A stretch of 64,000 nt of DNA from Pycnopodia helianthoides (Eukaryota; Echinodermata; Asteroidea; Forcipulatida; Asteriidae). The notes under the pieces are model-generated. The model did not search any database and was not told the DNA's origin. It saw nothing but the letters and a program-made list of their open reading frames with translations. The stretch covers positions 17,485,425 to 17,549,424 of the forward strand of contig CM063251.1 in the NCBI GenBank assembly GCA_032158295.1, given 5' to 3'. Of the stretch, positions 33,990 through 43,690 are shown one piece after another. Position 1 is the first letter of the stretch; the number at the start of each line of letters is the position of its first letter. Both the position numbers and the translations under genes were made by a program.

Positions 33990-35150
33990 ATGTCAAGGAC
34001 CAGTTGACACACTTTATGTGACCTAACACATGAAGTAACAATCCTCGGTCATCAGAGTCACGAGAAAATAGTGGGGAAAACCATTTTGGTTGCAACCCAC
34101 TCTTAAACTATGAAGTCCTGATGCCAACGCTAAATGATAATTTTGTTTAAAGACCCCAAAATAGTAAGAATTCTCTCAGTCTTTTGTAATAACAACACAA
34201 ATGTGCAGTGACATCTAAAACTTTAGTTTGCTCTTCAACTTTATAGGGTGAGTCCGGGGACTTTCAGAGCGACGCCCCCATCACAAAGAAAACAAAAACA
34301 CTACATTAGTGTTGATTTCCCAACAGGGAAGCGGCCATCTTGGGAAAGAGTCATACGCTTGTGAACAAAATAGGACCCATTTTGGGGGCCAGGCTTACTC
34401 AAAATACCACAGATTTAGTATCAATAATCCCAAGATACAATATGGACCATATTTCAACAATACCTAAAAGTTTGAGCCTCAAATCTGTCATTTACATTTA
34501 TTTTTGAGAGGCTCGGCGCATTGAAACAGTCAGTATATTTATCGGCGTATACATCCATGTGTTTTCATCGTTTTCAAACGCTGGGTTTTAGATTCGCGAG
34601 ATAAAACTTATTGTTTTGCTTATTTTCTTAAAAACTATATCTCTACAAGCAAAAGCATAGCGGAAGTTTTCCACCTTGACCATTTCTAAAGCACATGTAT
34701 AACATTAGTAAATGTCGAAGAACAGTATCTGCACTTTATGTGACCCAACATATAACATGAAATAACAAACCTGTGAAAGTGTAGGCTCAATCAGTCATCG
34801 GAGTCACGAGAAAATAGTGAATAACGCCCATCATAATTATCTGTTCACTGTTTTCAAACATCGGGTTTTGGAACCGCAAGATAAAAACCTAACTGTTTTA
34901 CTCATTTCCTAAAGACTATAGCAATTCAAGCAAAACTATTTCATATGAATTTTTCCACCATGACCATCTTTATACAATGTAAGTTATGTGCAAATCTGTG
35001 AACATTTATAGTTTCTATCTTACCAATGTTGTACACACCTTTTAAACCTTGTAAAGTTATGTGCAAATCTGTTGACATAATTTTATTTGTCAATCTTACC
35101 AATGTTGTGCACGCCCTTTACATTTCAAAAGAAAAACCACTACAAATAAC
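33990..35150. repeat. Diverged relatives of the TTAA MITE, reverse orientation
   Basis: Blocks CACTTTATGTGACCTAACAC, GTCATCAGAGTCACGAGAAA and, at 34.72-34.83, CACTTTATGTGACCCAACAT, CAAACCTGTGAAAGT, GTCACGAGAAAATAGTGAA resemble the interior of the TTAA family. The blocks from 34.25 to 34.5 kb are unassigned. Confidence 0.5.
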
Positions 35151-35227
35151 TGCATTCACCTATTTGATTAGTTGAATGACTGTGTTATGTGTACACATGT
35201 TGTATAGATATGTTTTATTTCGTCATT

Positions 35228-35312
35228 GTTGTTGTTGTTGACCTTCCGTGTTTTGACAAAACTCACAGAAATTTTGTCAAACTAGAATACGGAAGGCCAT
35301 CAAACGACAACT
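35228..35312. repeat. Inverted repeat hairpin
   Basis: GTTGACCTTCCGTGTTTTGA then CAAAA pairs with TTTTGTCAAACTAGAATACG then GAAGGCCATCAA around a 10-nt loop. Confidence 0.6.
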
Positions 35313-35418
35313 AGAACAGATGTTGTTTTCTTTTTCACGTTTCTGTTTTCTTGTTCGTGTTTGTAAATAAAGATGAACTGAAGGTCCTTCCTAAAACAAA
35401 AACAAAAAATTGGTATTT

Positions 35419-35445
35419 CGTCCCTGGGTGGATTTGAACCACCAG

Positions 35446-35486
<41 letters not shown>

Positions 35487-35492
35487 AGAGAC
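35419..35492 (-). tRNA. tRNA-Asn (GTT), solo copy
   Basis: A 74-nt cloverleaf with anticodon GTT. The acceptor pairs GTCTCTG/CAGGGAC with discriminator G. Box A and box B (GGTTCAAATCC) are intact and a T-run follows the 3' end. It matches metazoan tRNA-Asn. It lies 2.25 kb from the tandem array, and its flanks do not match the array spacer. Confidence 0.93.
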
Positions 35493-35578
35493 TCGATGAT
35501 TGCTGATGAAAAGTAAATGATTAGTTGTTATTTTAAAAACAAAAATTAATTTCCCTGGATTGATTCGATTCCTTTTCA

Positions 35579-35768
35579 GAGGCCAATTTCATAAGCAGAT
35601 TATAGTGCTCACAAATCTTCTTCAAAGCAAAAATAAGCAGGAAACCAGTCTCAAATGGTACGTGCAATATGATATTTTGTCAGGTTAAAACTTTTTGGTA
35701 AAGCAACACTGTTTTGCGCTCAATAACTTTCTGCGCTTAATTTAGCAGCTCTTTGAAATTGGGCCCTC
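35579..35768. mobile_element. MITE, GGGCCCAATTTCATAGAGC family, copy 4
   Basis: GAGGCCAATTTCATAAGCAG at the left, AGCAGCTCTTTGAAATTGGG CCC at the right. Confidence 0.6.
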
Positions 35769-36119
35769 ATTAGCAAATAACTGAATCTTATATTTCGTGA
35801 ACAGACTCGAAGAACTGAATACCACAAGCTTTACAAATCTCCAAAAAAGGTACTAGATTTTATCGTCCGTCAATCCTCGCTTCTGGTTGGTCAACAGACG
35901 GGGTGTATCGTTTAGTTAGTTGCAAACGTCTAAACCAAAGACACAAACTGTTGGACTTTGTTGTAATTCGGGGGGGGGGGTATACCGGGCTCAAACAAAT
36001 ACTTCTTAATTAATCCAGTTATGGGGAAATATATTTCAACAAATATAGCTTGTTGGGAAATACGTTAAATTAGTAATAAAAGCCGCAGTATTGGCAGAGT
36101 TTACATGAATTCCCAACAT
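35769..36119. other. Non-genic stretch
   Basis: Contains a G-run at about 35970-35979; otherwise nothing seen. Confidence 0.45.
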
Positions 36120-36485
36120 AGTGTTAAAGGCAATGATACCCTTTGTTTTCTGAGCCTTTCGATTGCTTTAGTCCTATATAAACGTAGATATATACAATAA
36201 ATCAAACCTGTAAGAATTTCATTTCATAATGTGGTAGCGTTTTTGAGATATCGCCGAAAATCCGGAGTGGTTGTGTCCACGCAGGAAGAATATTCCGTAA
36301 TAATTGTGGATATTACACAATCTGAAAAACATTACATGCAGAAACGTTTCTCAGATTGAAATGTTTTTGAATCCCTCTCTCTTAAACTACATTCCTTCGA
36401 AGGAAATCGTTTTCCAACATGTTATACAGTGCTAATTCTTACAAAGTAAGTTTTTATGGCAATTAATTTTTGGAGTACCCTCCCT
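36120..36485. repeat. Dispersed repeat family R, diverged copy 2
   Basis: CAGAAACGTTTCTCAGATTG, ATGTTTTTGAATC, CATTCCTTCGAAGG and CTTACAAAGTAAGTTTTT correspond to parts of the 53.74-54.13 kb copy. Confidence 0.5.
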
Positions 36486-36645
36486 TTAACATAAGATTTT
36501 GTGCGGCCATAGCCCTTTATCAATTTACTCACAAGTTACAGTGGACCCTGGTTTTCCCAATAATGTCTCTATGTTATTGTGTACCAGGAAGGACTTTTTC
36601 TAAGTCTAAATTTTTTACCTGTTCTTTTGTTTTTCTTGTTTAAGC

Positions 36646-36764
36646 GGATGACAGGATATGTGTCATACGCACAAAGGGAAGGTCAGCGAAGCGAGGAAGT
36701 ACGCATCCACGGGTTTGATTCAAAGGAAACCCAATCTCCTTATATGTCCATGAGCTCAGACTAG
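36646..36764 (+). CDS. Probable last exon of an unknown signalling or membrane protein
   Basis: A long pyrimidine tract and acceptor (TTGTTTTTCTTGTTTAAG|CGG) precede an open frame that ends in TAG. The peptide reads RMTGYVSYAQREGQRSEEVR then IHGFDSKETQSPYMSMSSD. It is hydrophilic, has coding-like codon use, and ends with YMSM, which fits the YMxM motif bound by PI3-kinase p85 SH2 domains; YVSY is a second tyrosine site. Upstream exons were not found in the window, and no polyadenylation signal is obvious just after the stop. The frame is also open through the pyrimidine tract, but that part looks intronic. Confidence 0.4.
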
Positions 36765-37743
36765 GAATGATCATCTACGAGTATCAAGAATTAAATGTCA
36801 ACATTGAATTTAATAATTTACGTTTCCCCATCGAACGGTTGTCTTCGGTGTTTCTCTGATTGTGCAGAACTTTCGGGAAAGTAAAAACCCCACAGCCCAC
36901 AATTGATATTGACAATTGTACTCGAAATAATGTTAATTATTTTGTTATTTGGGTCTTGATTGTTTGGTTGTTCTTGTTTGTCTTTTTGTTTACGGGTTGC
37001 AAAAGCTGTTTATTGACAGCATTTACAAGAAAGCCTGAAACGAAGACAGAACTCGTCCTGCTCTGTTCCTCTTTAACATGGTAACTGTAAATACGAAGTA
37101 ACAGCCATTTTGTATAAGTTAGGGCACATCATCCTACCCTCTTTATAAAAACTTGCTAAAATCTGTGAAATTGTTCTTCCATTTGACCACTTTTGAGCAC
37201 CACATTCTTCCAAAGTAGTTGTAAATTAAACCAGAGTTGAATTACACTTCTTTTTTTGGTCCAGGGTCATTTTAGAAGTGAGTTGATGATTTAACTAGCT
37301 GATAACTCAGTCCGGTTTTGTCTCAATTAATTTGCTTGCGTTGAGTCAGACAGAAACAGACGATAAAATTTGTTTTTATTGCTTCGCCTTGATGATAAAT
37401 GAGCAAATGTGCGTTTTTAAACAGCTTAAGGACATGTCTGTAACGGAATCACACTCGCGGGATTTCAAGTTAACCTTAATTGCATGAGGTGTCTTGAATT
37501 TAATTAGTATTAATCAAAGTCTGCTGCGTAAAAACAAATTAAAATATACGACAAAATAATGTGTCATCGGTAAAACTTGAGGCCAGACGATCTTTCCTAT
37601 TTTATTTTGATTTTGATTTTTGTGTCTGATTTTCTAAAGTCGATACGTTTGTTTTTGGTTTATACTTTTGGAACTGTGACGTCTGTTCAAACAACCTGCA
37701 TTTGAGGCTTTTAAAAGAGCTTGCTTCATACAAAATATGACTC
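36765..37743. other. Non-genic stretch between the YMSM exon and the tRNA array
   Basis: Could include the 3' UTR of the 36.65-kb exon. No polyadenylation signal singled out. Confidence 0.4.
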
Positions 37744-37758
37744 CGTCCCTGGGTGGAT

Positions 37759-37811
<53 letters not shown>

Positions 37812-37817
37812 AGAGAC
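37744..37817 (-). tRNA. tRNA-Asn (GTT), array unit 1
   Basis: Canonical 74-mer; first unit at the left edge of the array. Confidence 0.92.
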
Positions 37818-37915
37818 TTGATGTGCAATTTAGTTTTTCAAAAATTTTCTTAATTAGGAAGAGTTGCAAATTTGTTAAATTGAAATTGTCCTATAAGTTA
37901 TACAAAATACTTATA

Positions 37916-37985
37916 CATCCCTGGGTGGATTGAACCACGACCTTTCGGTTAACGCCGAACGCGCTAACCGATTGCGCCACAGAGC
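37916..37985 (-). pseudogene. tRNA-Asn relic, unit 2
   Basis: Four single- or double-base deletions (T-loop, variable region, anticodon loop, acceptor) and a substituted acceptor base. Confidence 0.8.
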
Positions 37986-38083
37986 TTGATGTGCAATTTA
38001 GTTTTTTTCAATAAATTTTCTTAATAAGGCAGGAGTTGCAAATTTTGTTAAATTGAAAGTTGTCTAAGTTTTCAAAAAGATAT

Positions 38084-38098
38084 CGTCCCTGGGTGGAT

Positions 38099-38148
<50 letters not shown>

Positions 38149-38156
38149 ACAGAGAC
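38084..38156 (-). tRNA. tRNA-Asn (GTT), unit 3, one-base deletion
   Basis: 73 nt; one C missing next to the 5' acceptor/D junction (GCGCAC on the plus strand). Otherwise canonical; function uncertain. Confidence 0.6.
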
Positions 38157-38255
38157 TTGATGTGCAATTTAGTTTTTTTCATAAATTTTCTTAATTAGGA
38201 AGAGTTGTACATTTTGTTTAATTGAAAGTTGTCTAAGTTATACAAAATATTAATA

Positions 38256-38282
38256 CGTCCCTGGGTGGATTTGAACCACCAG

Positions 38283-38323
<41 letters not shown>

Positions 38324-38329
38324 AGAGTC
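38256..38329 (-). tRNA. tRNA-Asn (GTT), unit 4, acceptor substitution
   Basis: 74 nt; the second acceptor base is changed (GACTCTG), breaking one pair. Anticodon and boxes intact. Confidence 0.7.
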
Positions 38330-38427
38330 TTAATGTGAATTTAGTTTTTTTTTAAATAATTTTCTTAATTAGGAAGGGTTGCAAATTTTGTTAAATTGAA
38401 ATTGTCTAAGTTATACAAAAATTAAAA

Positions 38428-38442
38428 CGTCCCTGGGTGGAT

Positions 38443-38495
<53 letters not shown>

Positions 38496-38501
38496 AGAGA
38501 C
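38428..38501 (-). tRNA. tRNA-Asn (GTT), unit 5
   Basis: Canonical 74-mer. Confidence 0.92.
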
Positions 38502-38599
38502 TTTAATGTGCAATTTAGTTTTTTTTCATAAATTTTCTTAATAAGGAAGATTGAAATTTTGTTTAATGAAATTGTCTAAAGTTATACAAAATATTAATA

Positions 38600-38614
38600 C
38601 GTCCCTGGGTGGAT

Positions 38615-38667
<53 letters not shown>

Positions 38668-38673
38668 AGAGAC
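38600..38673 (-). tRNA. tRNA-Asn (GTT), unit 6
   Basis: Canonical 74-mer. Confidence 0.92.
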
Positions 38674-38770
38674 TTGATGTGCAATTTAGTTTTTCTAAAT
38701 TTTCTTAATAAGGCAGAGTTGCAAATTTTGTTAAATTGAAAGTTGTCTAAGTTATTACAAAATATTAATA

Positions 38771-38785
38771 CGTCCCTGGGTGGAT

Positions 38786-38838
<53 letters not shown>

Positions 38839-38844
38839 AGAGAC
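38771..38844 (-). tRNA. tRNA-Asn (GTT), unit 7
   Basis: Canonical 74-mer. Confidence 0.92.
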
Positions 38845-38941
38845 TTGATGTGCAATTTAGTTTTTCATTAAATTTTCTTAATAAGGCAGAGTTGCAATTT
38901 TGTTAAATTGAAAGTTGTCTAAGTTATACAAAATATTAAAA

Positions 38942-38956
38942 CGTCCCTGGGTGGAT

Positions 38957-39001
<45 letters not shown>

Positions 39002-39012
39002 CGCCACAGAAC
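38942..39012 (-). pseudogene. tRNA-Asn variant, unit 8
   Basis: 71 nt; three bases lost in the acceptor/D region (GATCGCCACAGAAC on the plus strand). Anticodon and T-arm intact. Confidence 0.75.
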
Positions 39013-39110
39013 TTAATGTGCAATTTAGTTTTTTCATAATTTTCTTAATAAGGCAGAGTTGCAAATTTTGTTAAATTGAAAGTTGTCTAAAGTTATACAA
39101 AATATTAATA

Positions 39111-39125
39111 CGTCCCTGGGTGGAT

Positions 39126-39178
<53 letters not shown>

Positions 39179-39184
39179 AGAGAC
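39111..39184 (-). tRNA. tRNA-Asn (GTT), unit 9
   Basis: Canonical 74-mer. Confidence 0.92.
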
Positions 39185-39279
39185 TTGATGTGCAATTTTT
39201 TTTTCATAAATTTTCTTAATAAGGCAGAGTTGCAATTTTGTTAAATTGAAAGTTGTCTAAGTTTATACAAAATATTAAA

Positions 39280-39294
39280 CGTCCCTGGGTGGAT

Positions 39295-39339
<45 letters not shown>

Positions 39340-39351
39340 CGCCACAGAAAC
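39280..39351 (-). pseudogene. tRNA-Asn variant, unit 10
   Basis: 72 nt; D-arm deletion (CGATCGCC) and acceptor change (CAGAAAC). Confidence 0.75.
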
Positions 39352-39450
39352 TTAATGTGCAATTTAGTTTTTTTCATAAATTTTCTTAATAGGAAGAGTT
39401 GCAATTTTGTTAAATTAAAAGTTGTCTAAAGTTATATCAAAATATTAATA

Positions 39451-39523
39451 CGTCCCTGGGTGGATTTGAACCACCACCTTTCGGTTAACAGCCGAACGCG
39501 CTAGCCGATTGCGCCACAGAGAC
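39451..39523 (-). tRNA. tRNA-Asn (GTT), unit 11, near-canonical
   Basis: 73 nt; one A missing between variable region and T-stem and one D-loop substitution. Confidence 0.6.
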
Positions 39524-39619
39524 TTGATGTGCAATATAGTTTTTCATAAATTTTCTTAATAAGGCAGAGTTGCAATTTTGTTAAATTGAAAGTTGTCTAA
39601 GTTATACAAAATATTAAAA

Positions 39620-39691
39620 CGTCCCTGGGTGGATTTGAACCACGAACCTTTCGGAAAACGCCGAACGCGCTAACCGATCGGCCACAGAAAC
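39620..39691 (-). pseudogene. tRNA-Asn relic, unit 12
   Basis: 72 nt; the anticodon loop is altered so GTT is destroyed. Variant D-arm (CGATCGGCC). Confidence 0.8.
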
Positions 39692-39789
39692 TTAATGTGC
39701 AATTTAGTTTTTTCATAAATTTTCTTAATTAGGAAGAGTTGAAATTTTGTTAAATTAAAATTGTCTATAAGTTATACAAAATATTAATA

Positions 39790-39862
39790 CGTCCCTGGGT
39801 GGACTTGAACCACCAGCCTTTCGGTTAACGCCGAACGCGCTAACCGATTGCGCCACAGAGTC
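39790..39862 (-). tRNA. tRNA-Asn-like, unit 13
   Basis: 73 nt; one base missing in the anticodon arm, one T-loop change, and the acceptor change seen in unit 4. Confidence 0.5.
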
Positions 39863-39966
39863 TTAATGTGCAATTTAGGGTTTTTTTTATATAAATTTTC
39901 TTAATAAGGAAGGGTTGCAAATTTTGTTAAATTGAAAGTTGTCTAAGTTATATCAAAATATTGATA

Positions 39967-40038
39967 CGTCCCTGGGTGGATTTGAACCACCAACATTTCG
40001 GTTAACAGCCGAACGCACTAACCGATCGGCACAGAGAC
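39967..40038 (-). pseudogene. tRNA-Asn variant, unit 14
   Basis: 72 nt; variant D-arm (CGATCGGC) and several stem substitutions. Confidence 0.75.
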
Positions 40039-40137
40039 TTGATGTGCAATTTAGTTTTTTTCATAAATTTTCTTAATTAGGAAGAGTTGTACATTTTGTT
40101 TAATTGAAAATTGTCTAAGTTATACAAAATATTAATA

Positions 40138-40162
40138 CGTCCCTGGGTGGATTTGAACCACG

Positions 40163-40202
<40 letters not shown>

Positions 40203-40209
40203 ACAGAGC
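40138..40209 (-). pseudogene. tRNA-Asn relic, unit 15
   Basis: 72 nt; two deletions in the acceptor/D region (GCGCACAGAGC) and a T-stem change. Confidence 0.75.
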
Positions 40210-40308
40210 TTAATGTGCAATTTAGTTTTTTTAAATAAATTTTCTTAATTAGGAAGGTTGCAATTTTTGTTAAATTGAAAGTTGTCTAAGTTATACAAAA
40301 TATTAAAA

Positions 40309-40323
40309 CGTCCCTGGGTGGAT

Positions 40324-40376
<53 letters not shown>

Positions 40377-40382
40377 AGAGAC
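40309..40382 (-). tRNA. tRNA-Asn (GTT), unit 16
   Basis: Canonical 74-mer. Confidence 0.92.
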
Positions 40383-40480
40383 TTGATGTGCAATTTAGTT
40401 TTTTCGTAAATTTTCTTAATAAGGCAGATTGCAAATTTTGTTAAATTGAAAAGTTGTCTAAAAGTTTTCAAAATATAATT

Positions 40481-40495
40481 CGTCCCTGGGTGGAT

Positions 40496-40548
<53 letters not shown>

Positions 40549-40554
40549 AGAGAC
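40481..40554 (-). tRNA. tRNA-Asn (GTT), unit 17
   Basis: Canonical 74-mer. Confidence 0.92.
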
Positions 40555-40648
40555 TTGATGTGCAATTTAGTTTTTCTAAATTTTCTTAATAAGGCAGAGT
40601 TGCAATTTTGTTAAATTGAAAGTTGTCTAAAGTTTACAAAATAATATC

Positions 40649-40663
40649 CGTCCCTGGGTGGAT

Positions 40664-40716
<53 letters not shown>

Positions 40717-40722
40717 AGAGAC
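40649..40722 (-). tRNA. tRNA-Asn (GTT), unit 18
   Basis: Canonical 74-mer. Confidence 0.92.
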
Positions 40723-40818
40723 TTGATGTGCAATTTAGTTTTTCATAAATTTTCTTAATAAGGCAGAGTTGCAATTTTGTTAAATTGAAAGTTGTCTAAG
40801 TTATACAAAATATTAAAA

Positions 40819-40891
40819 CGTCCCTGGGTGGACTTGAACCACCAACATTTCGGTTAACAGCCAAACGCACTAACCGATCGGCCACAGAGAC
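40819..40891 (-). pseudogene. tRNA-Asn variant, unit 19
   Basis: 73 nt; variant D-arm (CGATCGGCC) plus anticodon-stem and T-loop substitutions. Confidence 0.75.
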
Positions 40892-40988
40892 TTGATGTGC
40901 AATTTAGTTTTTTTCATAAATTTTCTTAATTAGGAAGAGTTGTACATTTTGTTAATTGAAATGGTCTAAGTTATATAAAATATTAATA

Positions 40989-41015
40989 CGTCCCTGGGTG
41001 GATTTGAACCACCAG

Positions 41016-41056
<41 letters not shown>

Positions 41057-41062
41057 AGAGAC
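40989..41062 (-). tRNA. tRNA-Asn (GTT), unit 20
   Basis: Canonical 74-mer with the same variable-region base (AGCC on the plus strand) as the solo copy at 35.4 kb. Confidence 0.92.
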
Positions 41063-41162
41063 TTGATGTGCAATTTAGTTTTTTTCATAAATTTTCTTAA
41101 TAAGGAAGAGTTGTAAAATTTTGTTGAATTGAAAGTTGTCTAAGTTATACAAAATATTAATA

Positions 41163-41189
41163 CGTCCCTGGGTGGATTTGAACCACCAG

Positions 41190-41226
<37 letters not shown>

Positions 41227-41236
41227 ACAGAGAGTC
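41163..41236 (-). tRNA. tRNA-Asn (GTT), unit 21, damaged acceptor
   Basis: 74 nt; several substitutions in the acceptor/D junction (GCGACAGAGAGTC). Confidence 0.55.
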
Positions 41237-41315
41237 TTAATGTGCAATTTAGTTTTTTTTTAAATATTTTCTATAGGAGGTGCAATTTTAAATTGAAGTG
41301 TTAGTTAACAATATA

Positions 41316-41380
41316 AACTTGGTGGATTTGAACACAACCTTTGGGTTACAGCGAAGCGTTCACGATTGCGCCACAGAGAC
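41316..41380 (-). pseudogene. tRNA-Asn relic, unit 22
   Basis: Heavily eroded; the 3' acceptor strand is lost, with multiple deletions in the anticodon and D arms. The unit is also short (about 152 bp). Confidence 0.75.
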
Positions 41381-41467
41381 TTGATGACAATTATTTGAAA
41401 TTTTCTTTAAGGAATTGACAAACTTTTGTTGAATTGAAAGTTGTCTAAAAGTTGTTCAATATATATT

Positions 41468-41537
41468 CGTCCTTTGGGTGGATTTGAATCACCAAACTTT
41501 CGGTTAACACCGAACGGCTAACGATTGCGCCAGAGAC
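41468..41537 (-). pseudogene. tRNA-Asn relic, unit 23
   Basis: Deletions in the anticodon and D arms and a changed T-arm; next to the eroded unit 22. Confidence 0.75.
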
Positions 41538-41631
41538 TTGATGTGCAATTTAGTTTTTCATAAATTTTCTTAATAAGGGGTTGCAATTTTTGTTAAATTG
41601 AAAGTTGTCTAAGTTATACAAAATATTAAAA

Positions 41632-41645
41632 CGTCCCTGGGTGGA

Positions 41646-41681
<36 letters not shown>

Positions 41682-41705
41682 ACTAACCGATTGCGCCACA
41701 GAGAC
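41632..41705 (-). tRNA. tRNA-Asn (GTT), unit 24, two substitutions
   Basis: 74 nt; one T-loop change and one D/anticodon junction change (CGCACT). Confidence 0.7.
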
Positions 41706-41804
41706 TTGATGTGCAATTTAGTTTTTCGTATATTTTCTTAATAAGGCAGAGTTGCAAATTTTGTTAAATTGAAAGTTGTCTAAAAGTTGTTCAAAATATT
41801 AATA

Positions 41805-41819
41805 CGTCCCTGGGTGGAT

Positions 41820-41864
<45 letters not shown>

Positions 41865-41877
41865 CGGCCACAGAAAC
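41805..41877 (-). pseudogene. tRNA-Asn variant, unit 25
   Basis: 73 nt; variant D-arm (CGATCGGCC) and acceptor CAGAAAC. Anticodon GTT and T-arm intact. Confidence 0.7.
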
Positions 41878-41977
41878 TTAATGTGCAATTTAGTTTTTTT
41901 CATAAATTTTCTTAATTAGGAAGAGTTGAAATTTTGTTAAATTAAAAGTTGTCTATAAGTTATTCAAAATATTAGTA

Positions 41978-41992
41978 CGTCCCTGGGTGGAT

Positions 41993-42045
<53 letters not shown>

Positions 42046-42051
42046 AGAGAC
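41978..42051 (-). tRNA. tRNA-Asn (GTT), unit 26
   Basis: Canonical 74-mer. Confidence 0.92.
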
Positions 42052-42147
42052 TTGATGTGCAATTTAGTTTTTCATAAATTTTCTTAATAAGGCAGAGTTG
42101 CAATTTTTGTTAAATTGAAAGTTGTCTAAGTTATACAAAATATTAAA

Positions 42148-42220
42148 CGTCCCTGGGTCGATTTGAACCACGAACCTTTCGGTTAAAAGCCGAACGCGCT
42201 AACCGATCGGCCACATAAAC
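42148..42220 (-). pseudogene. tRNA-Asn variant, unit 27
   Basis: 73 nt; variant D-arm, a substituted base beside the anticodon triplet and broken acceptor pairs (CATAAAC). Confidence 0.75.
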
Positions 42221-42321
42221 TTAATGTGCAATTTAGTTTTTTTTCATAAATTTTCTTAATTAGGAAGAAATGAAATTTTGTTAAATTGAAAGTTGTCTGT
42301 AAGTTATTCAAAATATTAATA

Positions 42322-42395
42322 CGTCCCTGGGTGGATTTGAACCACCAGCCTTTCGGTTAACAGCCGAACGGGCTAACCGATTGCGCCACAGAGTC
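42322..42395 (-). tRNA. tRNA-Asn (GTT), unit 28, two substitutions
   Basis: 74 nt; one change at the D/anticodon stem junction and the GACTCTG acceptor change. Confidence 0.65.
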
Positions 42396-42495
42396 TTAAT
42401 GTGCAATTCAGTTTTTTTCATAAATTTTCTTAATTAGGAAGAGTTGAAATTTTGTTAAATTTAAAGTTGTCTATAAGTTATTCAAAATATTAATA

Positions 42496-42516
42496 CGTCC
42501 CTGGGTGGATTTGAAA

Positions 42517-42563
<47 letters not shown>

Positions 42564-42569
42564 AGAGAC
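42496..42569 (-). tRNA. tRNA-Asn (GTT), unit 29, one T-stem change
   Basis: 74 nt; a single T-stem substitution (GAAACACC on the plus strand) that also weakens box B. Confidence 0.7.
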
Positions 42570-42665
42570 TTGATGTGCAATTAAGTTTTTCGTAAATTTT
42601 CTTAATTAGGAAGAGTTGCAAATTTTGTTAAATTGAAAGTTGTCGAAATACACAAAATAATATTC

Positions 42666-42680
42666 CGTCCCTGGGTGGAT

Positions 42681-42733
<53 letters not shown>

Positions 42734-42739
42734 AGAGAC
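42666..42739 (-). tRNA. tRNA-Asn (GTT), unit 30
   Basis: Canonical 74-mer. Unit 30 and its spacer are almost identical to unit 31, a recent duplication. Confidence 0.92.
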
Positions 42740-42835
42740 TTGATGTGCAATTTAGTTTTTCATAAATTTTCTTAATTAGGAAGAGTTGCAAATTTTGTTA
42801 AATTGAAAGTTGTCGAAATACACAAAATAATATTC

Positions 42836-42850
42836 CGTCCCTGGGTGGAT

Positions 42851-42903
<53 letters not shown>

Positions 42904-42909
42904 AGAGAC
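42836..42909 (-). tRNA. tRNA-Asn (GTT), unit 31
   Basis: Canonical 74-mer; recent duplicate of unit 30. Confidence 0.92.
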
Positions 42910-43006
42910 TTGATGTGCAACTTAGTTTTTCGTAAATTGTCTTAATTAGGAAGAGTTGCAAATTTTGTTTAAATGAAGGTTGTCTACGTAATACAAAATA
43001 ATATCC

Positions 43007-43079
43007 CGTTCTGGGTGGATTTGAACCGCCAATCTTTCGATTAACAGCCGAACGCGCTAACCGATTGCGCTACAGAGAC
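43007..43079 (-). pseudogene. tRNA-Asn relic, unit 32
   Basis: 73 nt; acceptor deletion (CGTTCTG) and several stem substitutions. Confidence 0.7.
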
Positions 43080-43176
43080 TTGATGTGCAATTTAGTTTTT
43101 CATAAATTTTCTTAATAAGGCAGAGTTGCAATTTTTGTTAAATTGAAAGTTGTCTTAGTTATTCAAAATATTGATA

Positions 43177-43201
43177 CGTCCCTGGGTGGATTTGAACCAC
43201 G

Positions 43202-43236
<35 letters not shown>

Positions 43237-43249
43237 CGGCCACAGAGAC
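43177..43249 (-). pseudogene. tRNA-Asn variant, unit 33
   Basis: 73 nt; variant D-arm (CGATCGGCC) with an otherwise good acceptor and anticodon GTT. Confidence 0.65.
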
Positions 43250-43346
43250 TTGATGTGCAATTTAGTTTTTCATAAATTTTCTTAATAAGGCAGAGTTGCA
43301 ATTTTTGTTAAATTGAAAGTTGTCTAAGTTATACAAAATATTAAAA

Positions 43347-43371
43347 CGTCCCTGGGTGGATTTGAACCACG

Positions 43372-43406
<35 letters not shown>

Positions 43407-43419
43407 CAGCCACAGAAAC
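43347..43419 (-). pseudogene. tRNA-Asn variant, unit 34
   Basis: 73 nt; variant D-arm (CGATCAGCC) and acceptor CAGAAAC. Confidence 0.7.
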
Positions 43420-43518
43420 TTAATGTGCAATTTAGTTTTTTCATAACTTTTCTTAATTAGGAAGAGTTGTACATTTTGTTTAATTGAAAAATGGTCTAAG
43501 TTATACAAAATATTAATA

Positions 43519-43592
43519 CGTCCCTGGGTGAATTTGAACCACCAGCCTTTCGATTAACAGCCGAACGCTCTAACCGATTGCGCCACAGAGAC
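43519..43592 (-). tRNA. tRNA-Asn (GTT), unit 35, several substitutions
   Basis: 74 nt; changes in the T-stem, anticodon stem (CGATTAAC) and D junction. Probably inactive. Confidence 0.5.
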
Positions 43593-43690
43593 TTGATGTG
43601 CAATTAAGTTTTTTCGTAAATTTTCTTAATAAGGCGGTGTTGCAAATTTTGTTAAATTGAAAATAGTCCAAGTTATACAAAATAATATTC

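Noticed and set aside
38538..38855. 105-codon minus-strand ORF (MHIKSLWRNRLARSAVNRK)
   Set aside because: A translation of two tRNA-Asn genes and their spacer; similar frames recur at every unit.
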